Assembly: GCF_014805825.1 (NCBI RefSeq)
Contig: NZ_CP061941.1
Span: forward strand, 1,550,001 to 1,614,000
Origin: Marinomonas algicola
GTDB taxonomy: Bacteria > Pseudomonadota > Gammaproteobacteria > Pseudomonadales > Marinomonadaceae
DNA length: 64,000 nucleotides
Reading direction: 5' to 3'
Shown: in pieces, positions 33,721-43,347 of the stretch
How the letters are laid out: each line of letters begins with the position of its first letter
Numbering within the stretch: the stretch's first letter is position 1
Translations under genes and position numbers: made by a program
Notes under the pieces: generated by a model
The model's input: the letters and a program-made list of their open reading frames with translations, nothing else
Databases searched by the model: none
What the model was told of the DNA's origin: nothing

Positions 33721-34155
33721 AGTAATAATGTTCCATTCTTCTTCTGTGATTGGCATGACCGAAAGTCGATTGCCTCTTTTCAAGAGATTCATGTTCGCTA
33801 ACTCTGGACTTTCTTTTAAGCTAGAGAGAGTCATGGTGTGTGAAAATTCACGGACGAACTCTATGTCCACCATATACCAGAGGGGATTCTCAGGAGAGGA
33901 TCGAGCATCAAAGTAATCACTTTTAGGATTCCATGCGGTGTGATCTGGATAAGATTCTTTTATGACTTGAGCAATACCGACAATACCAATATCTTTACAA
34001 CTTGAGTGGTAAAAAAAAACTTGATCGCCCTGTTTCATGCTCTTCATATGGTTACGGGCTTGATAGTTTCTCACGCCATCCCATGAAGTAGGCTTTGCCT
34101 TGAGGTTTTCTAAGGAGAATGCATCGGGTTCGGATTTCATTAGCCAATAATTCAT
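33700..34155 (-). CDS. EVE-domain protein
   Basis: 151 residues, a single EVE (PUA-like) domain. Typical motifs are NYWLMKSEPDAFSLENL, WDGVRNYQARNHMKSMKQGDQVFFYHSS and GIVGIAQVIKESYPDHTAWN. The fold binds modified bases in DNA or RNA. Standalone members are common in gammaproteobacteria, usually of unknown role, and the EVE fold also occurs in modified-DNA restriction systems. No restriction gene is attached here. Confidence 0.92.
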   Translation of the reverse strand: MNYWLMKSEPDAFSLENLKAKPTSWDGVRNYQARNHMKSMKQGDQVFFYHSSCKDIGIVGIAQVIKESYPDHTAWNPKSDYFDARSSPENPLWYMVDIEFVREFSHTMTLSSLKESPELANMNLLKRGNRLSVMPITEEEWNIITLKSQYL

Positions 34156-34276
34156 TTATTTCCTCTTGGTTTCATTTTGCTACAGATTTTAGGTTTCAGA
34201 TTAAGTGTACTCAAACTACAATGTAATAAAAAGTAGAGCGAGTTTGCTTTTTGGTTAAGGGTTACAATGAGGCATT

Positions 34277-35380
34277 ATGAGTCAATTTGCGTGTAAAGAG
34301 TTTTCAGCATTAGATAAAGAGCTCAAAGATGATCTTCTTGAATGTTATGCAGAAGCTCAAGTCGAAATAGAAGACATCTTAAATAAAATTGAAGATGAAG
34401 GATTTTCTTTCGAAAAATTAGATGATTTATTTCGTTCATTGCACAGTATGAAGGGTAATTGTTCGGTTTGTTTTTTAGATCCTTTGGTTGAATTATTGCA
34501 TAAACTAGAGGAAATTGTTGACGGTATGCGTGGGCGCTATATTACGTATGATTACCAGTTGGGCGCTTTAACGAACGTCATTCTGGATGAAGTAGGTTCT
34601 CTGCTTCAGCAGCTGTATAAAAGCCATGGGGCAGATCGAAATATTCTAGATCTAATGCAGGTCAATCTAGATGAACTTTACGCTATGGAGAATGACAGCG
34701 TTAGGCCGGATAAGGCGGCGCAGATTATTAAAAGTATTGCTGATTTTAAAGAAGGAACCTTAGGTAACCAGAAGAACAATGCAACACTACTGATTACTGT
34801 TGAGTACACCGAAGCCCAACAAGAAGATATCGATCGATTCAAAGCGCTGTCGTCTAAGCTCAATCGTTTGCTTGGTTATTCTCCAGAACGGGGAGAGCGT
34901 ATTTTAAAGCTTTGTTTACTGATAAATGAAGAGTTAAAGTACCCAGAAGACCCTGTTCAATTAAGTGCAGCGGCCTATATGCATGATATGGGAATGGCGT
35001 TGGTGTTAAAGTTTGAAGAAGGTAATCCTAATCGAGAACGTGCAATTTCGAGTCACCCTATGGTTGGTGCTCAGTTATTGCATAAGCACGAAGGCTGGGA
35101 TCATGCTGTTTCAATTGTAATGGCACACGAAGAAAAGTTTGATGGCAATGGTTTTCCAGAAGGGTTAGTTGGATCACTCATTCCAACTGGCGCATTTGTG
35201 GTGTCTATCTCCGCTATGTTTATTGATATTGTGTGGGGTAAGTCGGGGGATGAATATAAGAAAAGTGCCATGAGAGCGATTCAAAAAGTGAATTTAGAAA
35301 GTGGCAAGCGTTTTCCGCCTCATTTAATCGAAGCATTTAATAGAGCGGCACGTAAATTGTTGGTGGCTAAGAGTCAATAG
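34277..35380 (+). CDS. Hpt domain fused to a variant HD-GYP domain
   Basis: 367 residues. Residues about 10-115 are a histidine phosphotransfer domain with His56 in FRSLHSMKGNCSV. Residues about 195-350 are an HD-GYP-like domain: HD in AAYMHDMGMAL (about residue 237), then SSHPMVGAQLL, and AHEEKFDGNGFPEGL where the usual HHExxDGxGYPxGL is found. The first His of HHE is replaced by Ala and GYP by GFP. The combination would place phosphorelay input beside c-di-GMP (or related) hydrolysis or binding. Altered residues may lower the activity. No kinase is next to it. Confidence 0.82.
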   Translation: MSQFACKEFSALDKELKDDLLECYAEAQVEIEDILNKIEDEGFSFEKLDDLFRSLHSMKGNCSVCFLDPLVELLHKLEEIVDGMRGRYITYDYQLGALTNVILDEVGSLLQQLYKSHGADRNILDLMQVNLDELYAMENDSVRPDKAAQIIKSIADFKEGTLGNQKNNATLLITVEYTEAQQEDIDRFKALSSKLNRLLGYSPERGERILKLCLLINEELKYPEDPVQLSAAAYMHDMGMALVLKFEEGNPNRERAISSHPMVGAQLLHKHEGWDHAVSIVMAHEEKFDGNGFPEGLVGSLIPTGAFVVSISAMFIDIVWGKSGDEYKKSAMRAIQKVNLESGKRFPPHLIEAFNRAARKLLVAKSQ

Positions 35381-35434
35381 CAATTTATCCTCATTAAGGT
35401 TTATATTCGCTTCGTTAATATTTGTTGTATTTTT

Positions 35435-36358
35435 ATGTCTTTTCTACCCTTAGTTTACCATGTTAATTACAGTATTCCGTTTCCTTCTGGACATCGTTTT
35501 CCAATGAATAAGTTTGCCTTTTTGGCCGAACATTTAAGAGAAAAGGCTATCTTGACGGCGGATAACTTGTTCACTCCAGGCCCTATGTCACTTGATTTAT
35601 TAATGAGGGTACACAATGCCGACTATGTGCGGCGTTTTGTTCGAGGTCAACTCTCTTCGAAAGAGCTAAAAGAAATAGGGTTACCCTGGTCTGATTGGTT
35701 AGTGGAACGGACACTTCGGGCTGTCTCGGGTACTGTGTTAACCTCTGAGTTAGCGTTAGAGTATGGTATAGCATGCCATTTAGCTGGCGGCACACATCAT
35801 GCTCATCCGTCTCATGGCTCAGGCTTCTGTATCTTTAATGATTTAGCTGTCGCAGCGTTTTCTTTACTGGAGCAAGGTAAGGCGAAACGCATCATGATAG
35901 TCGATTGCGATGTACATCAGGGTGACGGTACGGCCTGTTTCTTTGCGGATAATCAACAGGTGATAACGGTGTCTTGGCATTGTGAGGATAATTATCCTCA
36001 GACTAAGCAAGTAGCAGGCATTAATATTGCGATTCCTAAGGGGGCAACTGACGCCCTCTATCAATCTATTATCGAGTCAACGATGCCGAGTTTATTAGAA
36101 CAATATCAACCCGATTTTATATTCTATGATGCTGGTGTAGACGTGCATCGAGACGATCGTCTAGGTTACGTTAATTTAACCGATCAGGGTATTTTCCAAA
36201 GAGACTTTTACATCTTAAAAACCTGTCATGAACAGGCGATTCCTGTTGCCGCTGTCATTGGTGGTGGCTATGACAGAGACGAAAGGGTGGTTGCCAAGCG
36301 GCACAGTTTGGTTCATCAAGCAGCTAAGCAAGTGTTAGATTTAAGTAGCACCTCGTAA
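35435..36358 (+). CDS. Histone-deacetylase-fold protein (AcuC/APAH-like)
   Basis: 307 residues. The zinc site of class II deacetylases is visible: HHAHPSHGSGFCIFNDLAVA (about residues 128-147), IVDCDVHQGDGTACFF (Asp and His ligands), and the DAGVDVHRDDRLG segment with the last Asp. The closing motif GGGYDRD is also present. These enzymes remove acyl groups from acetyl-lysine, acetylpolyamines or acetoin-pathway enzymes. The bacterial substrate here is unknown. Confidence 0.9.
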   Translation: MSFLPLVYHVNYSIPFPSGHRFPMNKFAFLAEHLREKAILTADNLFTPGPMSLDLLMRVHNADYVRRFVRGQLSSKELKEIGLPWSDWLVERTLRAVSGTVLTSELALEYGIACHLAGGTHHAHPSHGSGFCIFNDLAVAAFSLLEQGKAKRIMIVDCDVHQGDGTACFFADNQQVITVSWHCEDNYPQTKQVAGINIAIPKGATDALYQSIIESTMPSLLEQYQPDFIFYDAGVDVHRDDRLGYVNLTDQGIFQRDFYILKTCHEQAIPVAAVIGGGYDRDERVVAKRHSLVHQAAKQVLDLSSTS

Positions 36359-36458
36359 TAAACCTGCTATAAGAAATTTAGTACGTTATTCACTTATGTT
36401 GGTTTATTAGTGGCAATTCGAAAATTAACCAACGTTATTTATGAAAAATCTAATACAG

Positions 36459-37130
36459 TTAAAAAGGGCATGGAGAAACAAATTTTATCCATGCTTGAGT
36501 AAATGGGTGATGAAATTCCAGCCTGTAAGCATGCAGTAATAAACGGGTGTTGTGAGGCAAAATGTCCTTGTCATAAAATTCATCGCCAACGATAGCGTGG
36601 CCAATGCTTTGCATGTGCACCCTAAGTTGATGGGAGCGACCAGTAATGGGTTTTAACTGAACTCGGATTGCTGCAGATTCTTTCTTTATGACTTGCCAAT
36701 GGGTTTCGGCGGGCTTGCCCCATTCTTTACAAACTTGTTGTCTTGGTCTGTTGGGCCAATCACAGCGAAGAGGTTTCTTTACTACACCATACTCGCCAAA
36801 GAAAGGCCCTCTAACCACAGCTTGATATTCCTTTTCGACAATGCGTTCACGGAAATGCTCTGAAAGCCGTCGATGACATTCTAGTGTTTTTGCTACTAGT
36901 ATTAGGCCAGATGTTGCGTAATCTAAACGATGTACTGCATGCGCTTCACCAAAATGCTGTTGTGCACGAAAAATAATAGAATCTTGTTTGTCGACGCCTC
37001 TCCCAGGTACCGACAAAAAATTTTCAGGCTTATTTATTACAGCAAACCATTCATCTTCATACAAAACTTCCAGCGCGAGCAATTCGGCTGGAGGCTTTGT
37101 AATCAAGTTCGACTCTTGAGCTAGGCTCAT
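36459..37130 (-). CDS. rluA: Pseudouridine synthase RluA
   Basis: 223 residues, close to E. coli RluA (219). Motif HRLDYATSGLILVAK contains the catalytic Asp (about residue 71), and the RSHQLRVHMQSIGHAIVGDEFY block is characteristic. Modifies U746 of 23S rRNA and U32 of several tRNAs in E. coli. It lies downstream of rapA with a one-base overlap (TAATG), as in E. coli, where rapA and rluA are neighbours. Confidence 0.92.
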   Translation of the reverse strand: MSLAQESNLITKPPAELLALEVLYEDEWFAVINKPENFLSVPGRGVDKQDSIIFRAQQHFGEAHAVHRLDYATSGLILVAKTLECHRRLSEHFRERIVEKEYQAVVRGPFFGEYGVVKKPLRCDWPNRPRQQVCKEWGKPAETHWQVIKKESAAIRVQLKPITGRSHQLRVHMQSIGHAIVGDEFYDKDILPHNTRLLLHAYRLEFHHPFTQAWIKFVSPCPF

Positions 37131-39952
37131 TATGGCTTCGTGGTCAAAATAACGCGAATGGCATCAAGTCGAATGGTGTATTCGTCAATTCGTTTTAGAC
37201 CTTCGTTCATATTAACTTGGAGCTGCTCTAATTCTTCAGAAGACACCTCTTCATTATGTTGCTGTAATTCGAACAAACGGTCTATCTCGCTTTGCCAGTT
37301 ATGTTGATAATCCTGCTTTGCCGCTTGAATGATTGGACGGGCTTGGTCTTGCGCATTTAATTGGTGCGTTTGCAGTACCTCTAATAAGTCTTTGCGTAAA
37401 GCAGCAACCCATTGCTCAGCAACTCTATTTGGAACCCCTTTTAACTTCTCGGCCCATTTATCTGCAGTAAACTGCTTGTGGAGGAACTTACCGCTTGAAT
37501 CAGACAGTTGCCACATTGGCGTAATGGGTAATGACTGACTGAGTTTTAATCGAGGATGCGCACTGGACTCAATGACAAACATACTTTCAATTAAAACGGT
37601 TCCTTCTGGTAGCGCTCCAATAGGTAATGTTGCGGATGTTAAGCGACCTGATTCGAAGGCTTGCACTTCATCCATTAGCATGGCGATCAACGGATGTTCC
37701 CAGGTAGCGAAGGCGACGTCTTCTCTTTGGCTTGCTTGGCGGCGGTCTAATACAAGCATTTTACCTTCGTCTTCTACACCAGGAAGCACCTCGATCATCA
37801 TGTCTGTCGACGGTCTGATAAACCAAGCGCTTTTATCTTCGGTGTCGTCCATACATTCAGCGTAAATATTAAAGGCATGAGTAACGTCTTCGATGTATTT
37901 ATGCAGGCCTTTCGTTGCTGTCTCTTGAATGGTATTAATTAAAAACTTTGCTTGTTCTGGTCGACAAGATGTCATCTCAAGCAATCTATTGCGACCTTCT
38001 TCCATTTGCGTCAACAGTGCTTCGTGATAAATGTGCGCTTCATCTAGTAGGGCTTCATCGTCATCATGACCAAGTAAATAACTTTTTAACTGCTCAGAAA
38101 AGGCGTGATTTACTTGATCACCATTGGACGTTGTACGGCAAAAAGCATTTAAGCCTTTGTTGTACCAATTAAACAGCCTTTCTTGCATGCTGCCAACAAG
38201 ATAGGGAACGTGAACGTGCACATCGTGGGTTTGACCAAGTCGATCCAATCGGCCGATACGTTGTTCTAATAGGTCAGGGTGTTCAGGCATATCGTACATA
38301 ACCAGATCATGACTAAACTGGAAGTTTCGACCTTCGCTGCCAATCTCGGAACAGATTAATATCTGAGCGCCTTCAGGATCAGCAAAATAAGCCGCGGCTC
38401 GATCTCGATGAATCAGCGGCATTTGTTCATGGAAATTTGCGCTTTGGAAACCAGCAAAATTCAGTTGTTCACTTAACCAATGAGCCATATCCGCTGTATG
38501 ACAGATAACCAATACCTTATCAGCTTGGCACTCTAAAAACTCTTTTAGCCATACCCACCTAGGATCATAAGCCCAGAGTGCTGAGTCAACGCTTGCCTGT
38601 GGGTAGGGGTGATTCTTAGCGCTTTCATACGCTTCTGTCATTTCTAGAGGGTAACTGGACAGCTTTCGTTTTGGGAACCCCCCGATTGCTGAACGGGTAT
38701 TTCTGAAGACTTCTCTTCCTGTTCCATGCTGGTCAATTAACCAATCAATCGCATCAGCCGCGGCTTGAGTTAATAGGTCGTCATGAAGGTTATTTTTAAG
38801 TACTTCAAACCATTCTTTTGCACTCACTTGAGCGGTGTAATGCCCAAAGGCTTCTGTCCAATTGGGTGTTTCTGCGAGTTCTTTACCTTGGCTCAAAGGC
38901 AGTAACATTTCCGCTAGGTTAGCCGCCTGTTGAAACTCATTTTTTTGTTTTTTGTAACGCTCAAAATCGTAATAATGATCAGGATCAAGCAGCTGTAATC
39001 GAGAGAAGTGCTCTTCTTCACCCGTTTGTTCGGGGGTCGCACTTAATAGGAGTAATGATTCAGATGTTTGAGCCAGTAACGCAGCCGCTTGATAATCTTG
39101 ACTTGGCGTTTCTGGGTGCCAGCTTAAATGATGAGCTTCATCAATAATGACCATGTCCCATTCAGCACAAAGCATGTCTTGTAATGCTCGAGGGTGATTA
39201 GCCGCCCATTCTAATGGTGCGATGACTAATGGTTGCTGCTCAAATGGGTTATCATCGTCTTCATACAACTCTTCATATACAGATTCATTAATTAAAGCAA
39301 AATGTTGATGAAAACGACGAAGCATTTCCACTAACCATTGATGTTGTAAATTTGTCGGCGTTAAGATAAGTGCGCGCTTGCATAAACCGTTGAGCATTCT
39401 ATTATGCAAAATCAAACCGGCTTCTAGCGTTTTGCCTAAGCCAACTTCGTCGCACAGTAACGCGCGCGCAACGGGCCTATTGGCGATCTCATGTGCAAGG
39501 TAGATTTGGTGTGGTAAAAGTTCAGCTTTTAAGCCCATTAAGCCTCGAACTGGTGAAGACGCTAAGCGGCCCTGGTGTTCTAGTGTGTGGCGACGAAGGT
39601 CGAACCACATGCGGCGTGCAGGAGAGATAGATAAAATCGCATCTAATTCGTTCTTATCATTTCTTGGAAACTGAACGATGCTTTCTTCTAACCAGTCATC
39701 CCCAATAAAATATTCATACAGTCCATCAATTTCACGCACCTCTTCAATAAGAAATGGCTCATCTTGGAAGTAAAGTTCGTCACCAACGGTTAATGTGCGT
39801 CGGACTAAACTAGTTTGGCTAACAGAATAATGACGGTCTGTTTCCGCATCAGGGAAGTGTAGAGTAAAAGATTTGCTTTTTAATTCAACAATAATACCGA
39901 TTCCGAGGTCTGACTCGTTACGGCTACTCCATCTTTGTCCAGTTTGATACAT
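37130..39952 (-). CDS. rapA: RNA polymerase-associated ATPase RapA
   Basis: 940 residues (E. coli 968). SWI2/SNF2 ATPase with the N-terminal Tudor-like part (YQTGQRWSSRNESDLGIGII), Walker A CDEVGLGKTLEAGLIL (about residue 174), DEAHHL Walker B, and the helicase part ICSEIGSEGRNFQFS, EQRIGRLDRLGQTHDV. It releases stalled RNA polymerase and recycles it. It begins a short leftward unit with rluA. Confidence 0.95.
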   Translation of the reverse strand: MYQTGQRWSSRNESDLGIGIIVELKSKSFTLHFPDAETDRHYSVSQTSLVRRTLTVGDELYFQDEPFLIEEVREIDGLYEYFIGDDWLEESIVQFPRNDKNELDAILSISPARRMWFDLRRHTLEHQGRLASSPVRGLMGLKAELLPHQIYLAHEIANRPVARALLCDEVGLGKTLEAGLILHNRMLNGLCKRALILTPTNLQHQWLVEMLRRFHQHFALINESVYEELYEDDDNPFEQQPLVIAPLEWAANHPRALQDMLCAEWDMVIIDEAHHLSWHPETPSQDYQAAALLAQTSESLLLLSATPEQTGEEEHFSRLQLLDPDHYYDFERYKKQKNEFQQAANLAEMLLPLSQGKELAETPNWTEAFGHYTAQVSAKEWFEVLKNNLHDDLLTQAAADAIDWLIDQHGTGREVFRNTRSAIGGFPKRKLSSYPLEMTEAYESAKNHPYPQASVDSALWAYDPRWVWLKEFLECQADKVLVICHTADMAHWLSEQLNFAGFQSANFHEQMPLIHRDRAAAYFADPEGAQILICSEIGSEGRNFQFSHDLVMYDMPEHPDLLEQRIGRLDRLGQTHDVHVHVPYLVGSMQERLFNWYNKGLNAFCRTTSNGDQVNHAFSEQLKSYLLGHDDDEALLDEAHIYHEALLTQMEEGRNRLLEMTSCRPEQAKFLINTIQETATKGLHKYIEDVTHAFNIYAECMDDTEDKSAWFIRPSTDMMIEVLPGVEDEGKMLVLDRRQASQREDVAFATWEHPLIAMLMDEVQAFESGRLTSATLPIGALPEGTVLIESMFVIESSAHPRLKLSQSLPITPMWQLSDSSGKFLHKQFTADKWAEKLKGVPNRVAEQWVAALRKDLLEVLQTHQLNAQDQARPIIQAAKQDYQHNWQSEIDRLFELQQHNEEVSSEELEQLQVNMNEGLKRIDEYTIRLDAIRVILTTKP

Positions 39953-39974
39953 AGTGATTAATAATCCAATCTAG

Positions 39975-40598
39975 TTATTTGTTGTCTAATTCAGGTTCAA
40001 TAAAAATAATGCTGCCTTGACCAAGATTCTCAAGTTCAGCTTTTTGTTCTTTCCACGAGTTTGGGATAACACCTAGCTCTATGGTTATGTCGGCATCGAA
40101 ATGCTTTTGTTGCACTTCTATGTCGCTCTGCTCTAACCAGTACTCTACTTTCCCCAATAAAGAATAGGACACTTTTATCGAGACTGCGTTCCGTGGGTAA
40201 ATTTCTTTAAATAGGGTTTGGCTGAGGGCTTCTTGCACCGCTTGACTATAAGCACGGACTAAGCCCCCCGCACCCAATTTAACGCCACCAAAGTAACGAG
40301 TCACTACCACGGTGGTTTCCCCAAAATTTGAATGCTGTAACACATTTAACATGGGCTTTCCTGCCGTTCCTTTTGGTTCTCCATCATCACTTTGATCCCA
40401 CAAATGCACGTTATCTGGTGCGCCAGCAGCAAAGGCCCAGCAATGATGGTTGGCATCAGGATATTGAGTGCGCAGACTTTCAATAAACGCTTTTGCTTCA
40501 GCCCGGCCGCAGGTTCTTTTTACGCGAGTAATAAATTGACTGTTTTTAATTACCAGATCAAAGCGTTGTTCTTCTATTGGGCTTAGGTAGTAATCCAT
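39975..40598 (-). CDS. yigZ: YigZ/IMPACT family protein
   Basis: 207 residues. The IMPACT domain occupies about residues 15-125 (SQFITRVKRTCGRAEAKAFI, DANHHCWAFAAG, QSDDGEPKGTAGKPML, TVVVTRYFGGVKLGAGGLVRAYS). The C-terminal ferredoxin-like domain (DUF1949) covers about 140-200. YigZ is of uncertain cellular role in E. coli; structural work suggests RNA binding. The gene starts close to the divergent rmuC. Confidence 0.9.
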   Translation of the reverse strand: MDYYLSPIEEQRFDLVIKNSQFITRVKRTCGRAEAKAFIESLRTQYPDANHHCWAFAAGAPDNVHLWDQSDDGEPKGTAGKPMLNVLQHSNFGETTVVVTRYFGGVKLGAGGLVRAYSQAVQEALSQTLFKEIYPRNAVSIKVSYSLLGKVEYWLEQSDIEVQQKHFDADITIELGVIPNSWKEQKAELENLGQGSIIFIEPELDNK

Positions 40599-40658
40599 GT
40601 AAACTTGTTATCTATTGTTTTCTATAAGTATTTTTAATACAGAAGGGTGGGTGATTTC

Positions 40659-41999
40659 ATGACAAATTGGCTTATGCCTGCACTATGGAGCCTGTTAGGC
40701 TTTGGTTTAGGTGCCATTATCGTCTCTTTTATTGCGTACTCTATTGTACAGTCAATCAAGCGGCAGTGGCAGCAAGAAGAAGAAAAAAGCCAAAATTTGT
40801 TGAATAATCACGCTCAATTAGTACAACAAATGCGAGAGCAAATTCATGTAATGGAAAAAGAGGCGATTACGTTAGAGCAGCAGTTTGCTTCAGCACAACA
40901 AGTCTGGCAGGAAAAGGAAGTATTTTACCAGGTACAGAAGCGACAGTCAGAGGTTGAGTTTAAGCAACTCGCGCAAGAAATTATGAGTCAGCAAGGACGC
41001 CACTTGGCGGCTGAAAACGAAAAGCAAATTTCTTCTCTACTCGCCCCTTTGGGGCAAAAAATACACTCTTTCCAACAGAGAGTGGAACAAAATTACAGTG
41101 AAGAAGCCAAGGAGCGTTTCTCGTTAATCAAAGAAATTAAGGGGCTACAGCTGTTAAATCAAAAAATCAGCGACGACGCGATGAATTTGACGGATGCGTT
41201 AAAAGGTCAAAACAAAATTCAAGGTGGGTGGGGAGAGGTTATTTTAGAACGGATTTTAGAGCGTTCAGGTTTAGAAAAAGGTCGCGAATACAAAACCCAA
41301 GTGTCCCTACAAACATCAGCTGGCAAACGCTATCAGCCGGATGTGATTATTTATCTACCTGAAGGTAAGCAGATTATTGTGGATTCCAAAATGGTCCTGG
41401 TAAGTTACTTGTCTTATGTAGAAGCTGAAACAGAAGAAGACAAAAAGCGATCCCTCAAGTTGCATTTGGATGCAGTAAGGCGACATGTAAAAGAGCTTAG
41501 TGCTAAGGAATATCACAATTTAGAAGGCGTCACTTCATTAGATTTTGTGTTGCTTTTTATCCCAATAGAAGCCGCATTTGGCTTGGCGCTACAGGCCGAT
41601 AATGGTTTGTTTAGCGATGCTTTCGAGCATAATATTATTATTGTTGGCCCATCTAACTTGTTAGCGACGCTGAGAACCATACAAAATATATGGCGCAACG
41701 AGAAGCAAAGCCAAAACGCATTAGAAATCGCCAAACAAGCGGGGGCTATGTACGATAAATTCGTTGGATTTGTTGCTGATATGGACGACGTAGGTAGTAA
41801 GATTCAACAGGTGAATCGAAGTTATGACAATGCTATGAAAAAGCTCACCACAGGCCGAGGCAATTTGATTAACCGAGCAGAGCAGCTAAAAGTGATGGGT
41901 GCAAAAACCAATAAACAATTAACCGTGCGTGATGATCATGATGAAAACACTGACTCACATTCTAAGTTAGAAGATGAGTCAGTGTTATTTAAAGAGTAA
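40659..41999 (+). CDS. rmuC: DNA recombination protein RmuC
   Basis: 446 residues from ATG 40659 (MTNWLMPALWSLLGFGLGAI). The GTG at 40647 is possible, but AAGGGTGG lies better before 40659. One N-terminal membrane helix, a long coiled coil (about residues 35-180), then the RmuC domain with QGGWGEVILERILERSGLEKG, YQPDVIIYLPEGKQIIVDSKMVL, and FVLLFIPIEAAFGLAL. It limits inversions between short inverted repeats in E. coli, probably as a nuclease-like factor anchored to the membrane. Confidence 0.93.
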   Translation: MTNWLMPALWSLLGFGLGAIIVSFIAYSIVQSIKRQWQQEEEKSQNLLNNHAQLVQQMREQIHVMEKEAITLEQQFASAQQVWQEKEVFYQVQKRQSEVEFKQLAQEIMSQQGRHLAAENEKQISSLLAPLGQKIHSFQQRVEQNYSEEAKERFSLIKEIKGLQLLNQKISDDAMNLTDALKGQNKIQGGWGEVILERILERSGLEKGREYKTQVSLQTSAGKRYQPDVIIYLPEGKQIIVDSKMVLVSYLSYVEAETEEDKKRSLKLHLDAVRRHVKELSAKEYHNLEGVTSLDFVLLFIPIEAAFGLALQADNGLFSDAFEHNIIIVGPSNLLATLRTIQNIWRNEKQSQNALEIAKQAGAMYDKFVGFVADMDDVGSKIQQVNRSYDNAMKKLTTGRGNLINRAEQLKVMGAKTNKQLTVRDDHDENTDSHSKLEDESVLFKE

Positions 42000-42017
42000 A
42001 GGCCTGCTTAAATGGCT

Positions 42018-43163
42018 TTAGAATTGCCACAATACGCTGATGTGGTGGGAGTAGGGTAGAGCTAATAAATCTTGCTCAATGCTCGCGTTGAGTTTTTTAA
42101 AATCCGTATTTTCTGGTGTAGCTAAGGCTTTACCTATAAGTTCAATTTCTAGGCCGTGTTTTAAATAATGTAATTGAGTACGCTCTAGATCAATATAGTC
42201 GGTATGTCTGCGTAAAATAAATCGCAGGTCGGCCAGAACTTGATCCCTTTCATGAAAAATGGCCGTTCTTTTTTCTCCTTTATGGGTTACACCTTCAGGA
42301 TCTATGTGGATTAAGACGTCTTCAACGTTAGTATGATTTGACTTGATTACTTTGATGAGCTTGTCACTTATGTAATGGCCTTCACTTACACTGATATAAG
42401 AAGGCACGTGCACATGCATGTCTAAGTAAATTTTCCCGGCCATTGAGCGAGCCCGAATATCGTGCGGTGTCATGACATTTTTTAGGCTGCTGGCCGTTTG
42501 AGTGATTTGTTCTATGATTTTTTTATCGGGCGAGGTATCCACTAACTCTGCAATGTTTTCTAGAATCATTTCAATGGCAATTTTACCGATTAGCAGAGCC
42601 ACTAAGATGGATGCCACTTTATCAGCCCAAGGCCAACCAAGGTAAACGCCACCTAACCCAGCGAGTACGGCTACTGAAGAGAGTGCGTCACTACGACTGT
42701 GCCAGGCATTTGCAATGAGCATCTTACTGCCGATCTGTTCACCGGCTCTCCTTGTATAATGAAAAATAGCCTCTTTTACCACAATGGTTACTAGAATTGC
42801 AGCCAAACCGTACCATGTCACAGTCGGTATACTGTTGTTAATAAAGGTGTCTAGTGCGATACCCAGTGCAACAATAATGAGAACGAGTCCAAGGAATACT
42901 GTTGTGAGAGTTTCAAAGCGACGATGGCCGTATGGGTGTTCGGCATCAGGTGCGGCATGTGCATTATTGGCCGCAATATAAACAAATACATCCGTCACTA
43001 GATCAGACAAGGAATGAATGCCATCGGCGAGCAATGCCTGAGACTGAGATAAATAGCCCGCCGCAATCTTAGCGAATCCAAGAACGGCGTCCCAAACGGC
43101 TCCAACCAAGGTTACTTTCTTGGCAATTTCTTGTTCTGTAATAGTGTTCTTACTGTTTGTCAT
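42018..43163 (-). CDS. Cation diffusion facilitator (Zn/Fe/Mn) transporter
   Basis: 381 residues. The first part has about six membrane helices with the metal-site residues HxxxD in ADGIHSLSDLVTD (about residue 45) and AWHSRSDALSS (about residue 150). A cytoplasmic domain follows (LDMHVHVPSYISVSEGHYIS and the HIDPEG end). It is longer than FieF because of an extra C-terminal domain of about 90 residues (KGEKRTAIFHERDQVLADLR...). It exports divalent metal using the proton gradient; the specific metal is uncertain. Confidence 0.9.
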   Translation of the reverse strand: MTNSKNTITEQEIAKKVTLVGAVWDAVLGFAKIAAGYLSQSQALLADGIHSLSDLVTDVFVYIAANNAHAAPDAEHPYGHRRFETLTTVFLGLVLIIVALGIALDTFINNSIPTVTWYGLAAILVTIVVKEAIFHYTRRAGEQIGSKMLIANAWHSRSDALSSVAVLAGLGGVYLGWPWADKVASILVALLIGKIAIEMILENIAELVDTSPDKKIIEQITQTASSLKNVMTPHDIRARSMAGKIYLDMHVHVPSYISVSEGHYISDKLIKVIKSNHTNVEDVLIHIDPEGVTHKGEKRTAIFHERDQVLADLRFILRRHTDYIDLERTQLHYLKHGLEIELIGKALATPENTDFKKLNASIEQDLLALPYSHHISVLWQF

Positions 43164-43267
43164 ATAAGTCTAATGTTAATTTATTGGCTAAATGGCGTGT
43201 TGAATGCGGTTGGTTTTTATTGAATAAGCTAACTTGGGGTTGAATGTTGTTTGTGCGGCGGCTGTTT

Positions 43268-43310
43268 CTCCCCAATGTTATCCACCTAAATTGTGGACAA
43301 CATTGGGGAG
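43268..43310. repeat. Long palindrome with DnaA-box-like arms
   Basis: 18-bp arms (43268-43285 and 43293-43310), one mismatch, 7-base loop. The arms contain TTATCCACC and, in reverse, TTGTCCACA, each one base from the DnaA box TTATCCACA. It lies in the 184-bp gap between the metal transporter and rdgC. It may serve as a terminator for rdgC, but no T-run follows on either strand. Confidence 0.65.
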
Positions 43311-43347
43311 CCATGGTTTCGCTTTTAGATTTGCGAACAATGCTTGA

